Shown piece after piece: positions 6,088 to 11,853 of a stretch of DNA of 11,853 bases (its first letter is position 1; each line of letters starts with the position of its first letter). A model generated the notes under the pieces. It was not told the DNA's origin, did not search any database, and worked only from the letters and a program-made list of their open reading frames with translations. The position numbers were made by a program, and so were the translations under genes. The stretch is from Candidatus Coatesiibacteriota bacterium (GTDB lineage Bacteria > RBG-13-66-14), in contig WJMB01000054.1 of assembly GCA_014728185.1 (NCBI GenBank), forward strand, positions 1 through 11,853. The letters run 5' to 3'.

Positions 6088-6929
6088 CCCACGACGGCCG
6101 AACCGCTGTTTCATGATTATCGCACAGCAACATCACTTGGAGTCGTTTCCCGCATGGCCCACTCCGGCAGCCGCAGCGAGACAAAGAGTTTGCCGGTCCG
6201 TTATCCGGCTCCTGGACGTGCTCCGTTATGACTCCCGCACTCTTGCTACGCACCCGGATTGCTTGCTTATGCTGCACTTGCAGGTCGAAATGAAGAAGAA
6301 ATTATCACACGTGTTTGAACAGGCAAATATTGCTATTAGTTTAAGATGTAGTGTCTTTTAGCTGTGCAAGTCATTCCTTTTTGGCGTCGCTTGGTGGCGG
6401 AAAACCAGACTTGCTCTATGAGGGTGCTTCTAAGAACACGCTGAGAGTCGGGAAGGCGCTACTCCTGATTTGCATCCCAGGTTGCATGAGACTAAACGTT
6501 TTGAATTGCGACTTTAGCAGATAAAAACGTTTGCATATCGAGCTGGAGCCCTTCGCGAGGTGATTGACGGCACTTCCTTTCTAAACGCCGCTCTTTAGCG
6601 TTTTCGACGAAGGTTTAGTATCAGGTGATAATCCCTCAGCAGATTACAATCACAAACCGATCCGAATCGGGTACGCGAACCCAAGTCGTTTTGCAGCGTT
6701 TCCCCCCATTATAACCGCCACTCTTGGGCCAGCCCTTATCTGAAAGATTTCTGCGGGTCATCGCGGGCACCGGCGGCAGGTTATCATTACGGTCCAATCA
6801 GGCGGAACTGACAATCCCCGCCTTCCCGACTCCAGACTCCGGAAAAGGAAATGAGCCCCTTTTTTGGCCGAGTTAAGTTTGCTCAACAAACCTGTTTTTA
6901 GAGACTCTGCAACCAACCCTGGAGGAACC
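6088..6929. other. 0.84-kb AT-richer region without a credible gene
   Basis: This gap between the winged-helix gene and the ABC operon has visibly lower G+C than the genes. It holds copy B of the long repeat, reversed relative to copy A. A frame crossing its left part (to about 6361) translates to a non-protein-like sequence overlapping the regulator gene and is not called. A T-run at 6861-6866 after a weak AAAAGG/CCTTTT pair (6843-6864) is not convincing as a terminator. I found no good sigma70 promoter for the ABC operon at usual spacing. Confidence 0.6.
6301..6635 (-). repeat. long inverted non-coding repeat, copy B (well-aligned core)
   Basis: Read on the minus strand, this segment follows copy A (4246-4589) from GGGATTATC (6627-6635) through TCGATATGC and TCAGGAGT (6461-6468 reversed) to CTTGCACAGCTA (6359-6370 reversed) and GTGTGATAAT (6301-6310 reversed). 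The most gapped part lies around 6469-6510, where copy A carries about seven extra bases. Weaker similarity continues to about 6789 at one end (TAATGATAACC reversed) and about 6110 at the other (GCGATAA reversed), so the whole element may be about 680 bases here and 755 in copy A. The inner ends of both copies point at the membrane protein/regulator operon. Confidence 0.8.
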
Positions 6930-7781
6930 ATGATCGCGGTCGAGAATCTGCGTTTCCGCTACGAGAAGGACGCCCCACCCGCTGTCGATGATGTCGACTT
7001 CACCGTCGAGCGAGGCGAGTGCTTCGGCTTCCTCGGCCCAAACGGCGCCGGCAAGTCGACGACGATCAAGCTACTCACCGGTCAGTTGCCCCTGCAGGGC
7101 GGGACGGTGCGCATCCTGGACCACGACCTGCGCAATCCCGCCCCGGCCTACTTCGAGCAGATCGGCGTCAGCTTCGAGCTGCCCAACATCTACGAAAAGT
7201 TCACCGTGCTGGAGAATCTGGAGTTCTACCGCCGCCTTTACAGCGGCGAGACCCGGGATCCCAAGGAGCTGCTCGAGCTGGTCGGACTCGATGACGCCGC
7301 CGACAAGCGGGGTTCCGATTGTTCCCGCGGGATGCTCCAGCGCCTGGTCTTCGCCCGGGCTCTGATCCCCAACCCGAAGGTGCTCTTCCTCGATGAGCCC
7401 ACCGGCGGCCTCGATCCCGACATCGCCCTGGTGATCCGCGAGGCCATCCACCGGGAGCTGGACAACGGGGTGACGGTCTTCCTGACAACCCACAACATGT
7501 ACGAAGCCGACAGCCTCTGCGATCGGGTGGCTTTCATCCACCGGGGGAGCCTGGCCGCCGTGGACGCCCCCCACGACCTCAAGCTGGCCCTGGGCGAGCG
7601 GATGGTCGCCGTCGAGATCGTCGAGGACGGCCGCTCGACGACCCGTGAGCTATCCCTGGACGACGCCGAGGACCGCGAGCGGCTGGGTCGTTGGCTGGCC
7701 GAGGGCGCCGTCGTCACTATGCACACCAAGGAGGCGACCCTGGAGGACGCCTTCGTCAAGCTGGTCGGCCAGCATCTCTAG
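6930..7781 (+). CDS. ABC-2 type exporter, ATP-binding subunit
   Basis: The nucleotide-binding subunit of a DrrA/fluoroquinolone-exporter-like ABC transporter, 283 residues. Walker A GPNGAGKS is at 36-43, the ABC signature is CSRGMLQ at 131-137, Walker B LFLDEP at 152-157 with the following TGGLDP, and the switch histidine in TTHNM is at about 188. The region where the Q-loop glutamine is expected reads IGVSFELPNIY, with Glu at about residue 83; I recall similar Glu-containing versions in some bacterial exporters. The C-terminal part ends in ATLEDAFVKLVG, typical of these export ATPases. I chose the ATG at 6930 because a GGAGGAA box (6921-6927) is two to three bases ahead and the conserved N-terminus MIAVENLRF begins there; the frame stays open 66 bases further up without a start signal. 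Two permease genes follow in the same operon. Confidence 0.93.
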   Translation: MIAVENLRFRYEKDAPPAVDDVDFTVERGECFGFLGPNGAGKSTTIKLLTGQLPLQGGTVRILDHDLRNPAPAYFEQIGVSFELPNIYEKFTVLENLEFYRRLYSGETRDPKELLELVGLDDAADKRGSDCSRGMLQRLVFARALIPNPKVLFLDEPTGGLDPDIALVIREAIHRELDNGVTVFLTTHNMYEADSLCDRVAFIHRGSLAAVDAPHDLKLALGERMVAVEIVEDGRSTTRELSLDDAEDRERLGRWLAEGAVVTMHTKEATLEDAFVKLVGQHL

Positions 7782-7794
7782 GAAGGTGAGAGAC

Positions 7795-8931
7795 ATGCTC
7801 AACCGCATCTGGCAACTCACCCGGGCCGACCTGCGCCACATCGCCCAGAGCAACCTGATCTGGATCACCGTGGCCATGGTCGTCGCCGGGATCGTCCTGG
7901 GACACCTGCTGGGGGGCGGCGAGGTCGTCGTCGACGAGGCCCTGTTCCTCCACGACGCCACCGGCGACAACCTGGCCGCCGAGCTGAGCCCGGGTCTCGA
8001 GGCCGAGGGCTGGAACGAGGTGGACGCGGGAGAAGCCAACACCCGGGAAACCCGGCGCTTCGCCTGGCTCGAAGATGAAGCCGCGGTCCGCCGCGCCGTC
8101 AGCGAAGTCGATGTCGGCTTCGGCATCGTCATCGAGGGAGACGCCGCCGGCGGCTACGCTTTCCGTCACCTGATGCCGGATCTGCTGCCCGAGACCACCC
8201 GACGGCTGACCGCCCAGACGACGGACCAATGGCTGACCTCCCTGCTCAGCGGCGGTGAAGAGCTGGAGGAGCCACCGCGCAAGCTGCTGCCCGGCTACTC
8301 CTGGAGTGAGAAACCCACGGCCGGACGTGTCATCGTTCCGATGTTCGTCTTCGGCGAGGCCTTCATCATCGGGCTCTGGTTCGGCGCGGTGCTGATGACC
8401 GGCGAGCGCAGCCGGGGCACCATCGACGCCCTGCGCGCCAGCCCCGCCGGCATGGGCGAGATCCTCACCGCCAAGGCCCTGGCGCTGAGCATCTTCGTCC
8501 TCGCCGAGGCCTTCGTGACCACCGTGGGCGTCTGGGGGCTCTTCCCCGGCCTGGGCCTGGCCATGGTCTCCGCCGTATTGCTCTGCCTGTTCGCCGCCGG
8601 ACTGGCCTTCCTGCTTTCCGGTTTCTTCAAGTCGCTGACCGGCTTCATCCTCACCGGCGCCCTGGTGACCTTCGGCATCAGCCTGCCCGTGAGCTCCCTC
8701 TTCGTGCCGAGTTTTCCCGAGTTCGCCTACCTGCCGACCTATCCGATCCTGCGCCTGGTCCGCGAGGCCTTCTTCCCCACGGGGCAGGCTGATGTTCTCT
8801 GGATCAACCTCGGCATCGCCGTCGCGGTGACCGCCGTCACCCTGATCTTCGGGGGCTGGGTCTTCCGCCGCCGTCTTTGGGGCGTCTCCCTGGGTATCGG
8901 CAACGGCCAAGGAAAGGAGGCCCTCCGATGA
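7795..8931 (+). CDS. ABC-2 type exporter, permease subunit 1
   Basis: A 378-residue membrane subunit with the ABC-2 architecture: a first transmembrane helix at about 20-40, a large hydrophilic probably extracytoplasmic domain of about 140 residues, and a cluster of about five helices from about 182 to 365. The cytoplasmic loop after the second helix contains MTGERSRGTIDALRASP, the conserved coupling-type segment of ABC-2 permeases. The ATG at 7795 follows a GGAAGGTGAGAG stretch and lies 13 bases after the ATPase stop; the longer upstream frame overlaps the ATPase gene and is not used. The stop overlaps the next start by four bases (ATGA), showing translational coupling to permease 2. Substrate is unknown; lipids, peptides or drugs are possible by family. 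Confidence 0.88.
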   Translation: MLNRIWQLTRADLRHIAQSNLIWITVAMVVAGIVLGHLLGGGEVVVDEALFLHDATGDNLAAELSPGLEAEGWNEVDAGEANTRETRRFAWLEDEAAVRRAVSEVDVGFGIVIEGDAAGGYAFRHLMPDLLPETTRRLTAQTTDQWLTSLLSGGEELEEPPRKLLPGYSWSEKPTAGRVIVPMFVFGEAFIIGLWFGAVLMTGERSRGTIDALRASPAGMGEILTAKALALSIFVLAEAFVTTVGVWGLFPGLGLAMVSAVLLCLFAAGLAFLLSGFFKSLTGFILTGALVTFGISLPVSSLFVPSFPEFAYLPTYPILRLVREAFFPTGQADVLWINLGIAVAVTAVTLIFGGWVFRRRLWGVSLGIGNGQGKEALR

Positions 8932-9938
8932 AAACGCGCCGCCTGCTGACCTCTCTGGGTCGGGAGTACAAGAGCATCTTCCGCAACCGGATGGTCCTCT
9001 TCGGGCTCTTCGGTCCCCTGCTGATGGTCTTCATCTTCCAACTGATCCTCCCCGCCGCCACCAGCTTCGAACTCGTGTTGGCCGTTCCCGACGACCTCCC
9101 CGCCACGGCCCGGAGCGAGCTTTCCCGGCTGGCCGAGCTCATCGAAGTAGACGACCGCGACGAGCTGGACGACGTCGTCGCCCGACAGAGCGACACCCCC
9201 GGCGTGGTGCTGCACGATGGCGAGCTGACCCTGCTGCTCCAGGGCGACGAGGATGAAGGCGCCCTCGAGGCCGCCGGCAGGGCCGTGGCGGTCGCCCAGG
9301 CGGCCCTGGACGGCGCTCCGCTGCCCGAGTCCTCCGTCGAGGTCGTTGTTGACGAGGATAACGCCCTGGTGCGCTGGCGCAACGTCTTCGCCCAGTGCTT
9401 CGCCCTCTTCGGCGGGGTGGTCGGCGCCCTGGCCGTGGGCTTCTCGCTGATGGAGGAGCGCATCTCCGGAGTCAGCGCCGCCCTGGCCGTCAGCCCCCTC
9501 TCCCGGTCCGAGTACCTGGTGGGCAAGTCCCTGGCCGCCGGGTTGCTCTCCCTGGTTCTGCCGCCATTGATCTACCTGCTGATGGGCCTGAGCGTCAACT
9601 GGGCCGCCCTGCTGGCCGTCTCCGCCGTCGGTGTGGCCACGGGTTCGGGTCTGGGGCTGCTGCTGGGCCTCTACGCCGATTCCGAGATGCAGATGATGGC
9701 CTATTTCAAGGCCATGGCGATCATTATCTTCCCCCCCGTCGTCGCCGCCCTGATCCCCTCCGCCTGGGAGGCCACCATGTGGTGGCTGCCCACCTACTGG
9801 CTGGGCCGGGGTTTTGGCTCGGCAACCGACGGAAACTGGCCTTCATTGGTCCTAGAAGTGAGCATCGCCCTGGCGATGGGCCTGGGACTGATCGCCTTCG
9901 CCGTGGGCAGACTGCGCCACCGCATCAAGGCGGGCTAG
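8928..9938 (+). CDS. ABC-2 type exporter, permease subunit 2
   Basis: A 336-residue second membrane subunit, built like the first: one helix at about 22-44, a soluble extracytoplasmic domain to about 145, and about five C-terminal helices. The segment MEERISGVSAALAVSPLSRSEYLVGK is the ABC-2 coupling loop, partly quoted here as the key EERISG and SPLSRSEY words. An AGGAGG box at 8915-8920 lies seven bases ahead of the ATG at 8928, which overlaps the previous stop. The two permeases differ in sequence, so the exporter probably works as a heterodimer with the upstream ATPase. A GC-rich hairpin follows 28 bases after the stop. Confidence 0.88.
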   Translation: MKTRRLLTSLGREYKSIFRNRMVLFGLFGPLLMVFIFQLILPAATSFELVLAVPDDLPATARSELSRLAELIEVDDRDELDDVVARQSDTPGVVLHDGELTLLLQGDEDEGALEAAGRAVAVAQAALDGAPLPESSVEVVVDEDNALVRWRNVFAQCFALFGGVVGALAVGFSLMEERISGVSAALAVSPLSRSEYLVGKSLAAGLLSLVLPPLIYLLMGLSVNWAALLAVSAVGVATGSGLGLLLGLYADSEMQMMAYFKAMAIIIFPPVVAALIPSAWEATMWWLPTYWLGRGFGSATDGNWPSLVLEVSIALAMGLGLIAFAVGRLRHRIKAG

Positions 9939-9966
9939 CGCTTACCGCACCGCTGATAACAACAAC

Positions 9967-9999
9967 AAGGGGGTCGGCCCGCGGGTCGCCCCCCTTTGG
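9967..9999 (+). terminator. terminator-like hairpin of the ABC exporter operon
   Basis: AAGGGGG (9967-9973) pairs with CCCCCCTT (9989-9996), with an additional GC-rich inner pairing, followed by only three T. It sits 28 bases past the permease stop. The short T-run makes it weaker than a textbook terminator. Confidence 0.6.
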
Positions 10000-10201
10000 A
10001 CCACCCCTCGCCCTGGAGCTGTCTAAAGGCCGCATTTGCCAGATGATAAGCTGAAAGCAGGCGGCTAGCCGGCTTGGTCCTTCTATCCACCGGCCGTTGA
10101 TCGGGTTGAAGGCATCAGCGGGTTGTTATGTTGAGCGCTTTCAGCAGCCGACATCCTACATCGGACAGGTATCAAGCGTTGCTTTACCTCATTGGAATCA
10201 A

Positions 10202-10234
10202 GCGGCGGGGTCTGGAGACCCCGCCGCGGCTTTT
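10202..10234. terminator. strong hairpin between convergent operons
   Basis: A perfect 11-bp stem (10202-10212 with 10217-10227) closes a TGGA loop. On the plus strand GGCTTTT follows; on the minus strand, the direction of the phosphorylase gene that stops at 10261, only TTGATT follows. Position suits termination of the phosphorylase operon, but the T-run favours a rightward transcript, so it may serve both strands. Confidence 0.65.
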
Positions 10235-10260
10235 CCTGTTTACGGAGCTGAACCGGTCGT

Positions 10261-11592
10261 CTACTCGACCACCTCGCGCAGCAACCGGTGGGGCGTCGGG
10301 CGTTCCCCGCCGATAACGAAGGCTCCGGCCAGGGCCTTCCGCGCCGCGGCCAGGGTCTCCGGGCGGCGGGTGTGGAGCCGTGCTAGGGATTGACCGGTTT
10401 CCACCCGGGCACCTCGCTCGACGGCCAGTACCACTCCGGCCTCGTGGTCGATTGCTTCGGCGGCTTTTTCACGACCGGCCCCCAGGAGCATCGCGGACCG
10501 GGCGACGGCCCGCGCGCCGATCCGGCGCAGCCAACCTGCGCGCGGCGCGGTCAGGGTCTCTTCGGCGATGCTGTCGCGGGAGCGTTTGACAAAGGCGCAC
10601 AGGTCGCCGCCCTGGGCGGTGATCATCCGCTCGAAGATCTCGCGGGCCGCGCCGTCGTCGAGGCGTCCCCGGGCCGCTTCCCGGGCCTCGTCGATGTTCC
10701 CGCTCAAGCCGCAGGCCTTGAGTCCCCGGGCGGCCAGCTCGAGGGCCGTATCGCGCACAGCGCCCGGTCCTTCGCCGTCGAGGACGGCCAGGGCCTCCTC
10801 TACCTCCAGAGCGTTGCCCACGGCGCGCCCCAGGGGTTGATCCATGCCGGTCAGCAGGCAAACGCAGCGCCGCCCGGCGTCCCTGGCCAGACGGACGATA
10901 TCCCGGGCCAGGCGCAGGCTCTCCCGCTGCGAAGGGAAGATGGCCCCGCGACCGCTCTTGACGTCGATGACGAAGGTCCCGGCGCCGGCGGCCAGCTTCT
11001 TGCCGACGATACTGGCCGCGACCAGGGGACGCGAGGACACAGTGGCGGTGACGTCGCGCAGGTGGTAGAGGACGGCGTCGGCGGGGGCCAGGGCGGCGCT
11101 GTGCCCGGCGATGAAGCAGCCGTTCCCGCGCAGCAGACCGTCCAGCTCGGCGGCGGCGTACTCCAGCCGCAGGCCGGGGATGGACTCCAGCTTGTCAATG
11201 GTTCCGCCGGTGTGGCCCAGGGCGCGTCCGGAGAGCTTGGGCACGGCGGCGCCGCAGGCCGCCAGCAGGGGGACCGCGATCAACGAGAGCTTGTCGCCCA
11301 CCCCGCCGGTGGAGTGTTTGTCGACGGTGGGACGGTCGACGCCGGACCAGTCGAGGCGCTCGCCTGAGTCGGCCACGGCCGTGGTCAGCGCCCGGGTCTC
11401 GGAGAAGGCCATCCCGCGCAGATAGGCGGCCATCAACAGTGCGCTGAGCTGGTAGGCGGGCACCGGGGCGTTGTCGGGGTCGCGCTCCAGGGCGGCGGCG
11501 GCTCGGGCCACAACCCGCCAGTCCGCGTCGCGCAGCTTCTTGCCGTCACGCTTGCGGGCGATGAGCTCGACAAACCCGGCGTGGTTGCTCAC
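10261..11592 (-). CDS. pyrimidine-nucleoside (thymidine) phosphorylase
   Basis: This 443-residue enzyme cleaves thymidine/uridine or deoxyuridine with phosphate to the base and (deoxy)ribose 1-phosphate in cytosolic nucleoside salvage. KHSTGGVGDK at 92-101 binds phosphate (His93 matches His85 of E. coli DeoA), the family signature SGRALGHTGGTIDKLE lies at 121-136, and RDVTATVSS with R179, S194 and K198 match the DeoA substrate residues Arg171, Ser186 and Lys190. The loop usually DVK-x-GSGAFM reads DVKSGRGAIFP at about 210-220, a variant. Length fits the family (430-445). The GTG at 11592 overlaps the upstream stop (GTGA) and has a GGAGGAGG box nine bases ahead. Thymidine-specific (deoA) and general pyrimidine (pdp) types cannot be separated confidently, so I give no symbol. 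Confidence 0.93.
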   Translation of the reverse strand: MSNHAGFVELIARKRDGKKLRDADWRVVARAAAALERDPDNAPVPAYQLSALLMAAYLRGMAFSETRALTTAVADSGERLDWSGVDRPTVDKHSTGGVGDKLSLIAVPLLAACGAAVPKLSGRALGHTGGTIDKLESIPGLRLEYAAAELDGLLRGNGCFIAGHSAALAPADAVLYHLRDVTATVSSRPLVAASIVGKKLAAGAGTFVIDVKSGRGAIFPSQRESLRLARDIVRLARDAGRRCVCLLTGMDQPLGRAVGNALEVEEALAVLDGEGPGAVRDTALELAARGLKACGLSGNIDEAREAARGRLDDGAAREIFERMITAQGGDLCAFVKRSRDSIAEETLTAPRAGWLRRIGARAVARSAMLLGAGREKAAEAIDHEAGVVLAVERGARVETGQSLARLHTRRPETLAAARKALAGAFVIGGERPTPHRLLREVVE

Positions 11593-11853
11593 GAAGCGTC
11601 GCCTCCTCCAGCCGTCGAGCCGCCTTCGGCGGCGGCATCAGCGGCGTCCGTGTTCTCGCCGTCAGACTCGCTTTCCGCGGTCTCGGTCGCCTCTGTTTCC
11701 TCGGGTGGCGGGGGCTCGATGCGCAACGAGTGGACCAACTGCGAGAACTCGCCGCTTAACGTCTCGGCGTAGTCGGCGTAGCAATAGACGGCGATCAGGT
11801 GACAACGGCGGGGCACCTGCACCAGAGTGACCTCGTTGTGCGCCGTGGCTTCG
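11589..11853 (-). CDS. C-terminal end of an unrecognised protein (partial)
   Basis: The gene enters from the right edge of the window, so only about 87 C-terminal residues are visible. Residues such as CHLIAVYCYADYAE followed by FSQLVHSLRI resemble the last strand and helix of PsbP/DcrB-like (DUF1795-type) lipoprotein domains, which end in a 'tyta...ilkSfri' pattern; this is a faint resemblance. It is followed by an acidic, Pro/Glu/Thr/Ser/Ala-rich, probably disordered tail of about 45 residues. The stop codon overlaps the phosphorylase start by four bases, so the two are translationally coupled. No function is assigned. Confidence 0.6.
   Translation of the reverse strand, partial: EATAHNEVTLVQVPRRCHLIAVYCYADYAETLSGEFSQLVHSLRIEPPPPEETEATETAESESDGENTDAADAAAEGGSTAGGGDAS

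Larger units (their letters stand above)
9939..10260. other. convergent intergenic gap with extra structure
   Basis: This 322-base gap lies between the rightward ABC operon and the leftward phosphorylase gene. It contains the exporter terminator (9967-9999), a long-range 9-bp inverted repeat GCTGAAAGC (10050-10058)/GCTTTCAGC (10137-10145), and the strong hairpin at 10202-10234. No protein-like frame is present. The middle part is AT-richer than the genes and could be a small RNA, but I see no good promoter. Confidence 0.5.

Noticed and set aside
6306..6322. CACACGTGTTTGAACA as a possible parS partner for the ParA
   Set aside because: It does not match the dyad-symmetric parS consensus beyond the central CACGTG, and the aligned position in copy A lacks CACGTG.
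6047..6361. 104-codon rightward frame overlapping the end of the winged-helix gene
   Set aside because: The translation is not protein-like, it overlaps the well-supported regulator gene, and most of it lies in the repeated non-coding element.
6843..6866. AAAAGG/CCTTTT hairpin with T-run as a terminator
   Set aside because: The stem is short and AT-rich, and nothing clearly transcribed ends here; it could be a chance pairing.

Overview
The window comes from a GC-rich bacterial chromosome. Genes look about 60-70% G+C by eye, with strong purine-rich ribosome binding sites and tight operons. I cannot name the organism. The CoA-dehydratase-activase-type gene hints at anaerobic ancestry, and the generally unfamiliar but well-formed proteins would suit an uncultivated phylum; both are inference. 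No tRNA, rRNA, CRISPR array, integrase or transposase gene is visible.

Layout. (1) 102-2531, minus strand: an AI-2E/PerM-family membrane protein followed by an acyl-CoA dehydratase activase-related (DUF2229-like) protein, with a plausible promoter at 2602-2630. (2) 2556-3186: a gap holding a possible 22-residue lipoprotein-like peptide. (3) 3187-4011, plus: an orphan ParA/MinD-type ATPase with a clear terminator. (4) 4062-4986: about 0.9 kb of AT-richer DNA without long open frames. (5) 4987-6087, plus: a good sigma70-type promoter driving a six-helix membrane protein and a winged-helix regulator two bases apart. (6) 6088-6929: a second AT-richer stretch with no credible gene. (7) 6930-9938, plus: an ABC-2 exporter operon (ATPase and two permeases) ending in a GC hairpin. 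(8) 9939-10260: a structured convergent gap with a perfect 11-bp hairpin. (9) 10261-11853, minus: a pyrimidine-nucleoside phosphorylase translationally coupled to the C-terminal end of an unrecognised gene that runs off the window.

The main discovery is that the two AT-richer gaps are homologous to each other in inverted orientation. Positions 4246-4589 align with the reverse complement of 6301-6635, largely without gaps, at roughly 65-80% identity in the segments I counted, and weaker similarity continues on both sides. The copies bracket the membrane protein/regulator operon. They lack long open frames and do not diverge with a three-base period, so they look like two old copies of a long structured RNA or a non-coding mobile/repeat element, not protein genes. 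I do not recognise the family.

The recognisable proteins are a transporter with a CoA-enzyme accessory protein, a ParA ATPase, a membrane protein with its likely regulator, a drug- or lipid-type exporter, and a nucleoside-salvage enzyme. They do not form a single pathway; the neighbourhood reads as several independent small operons separated by unusually long, sequence-rich intergenic regions.
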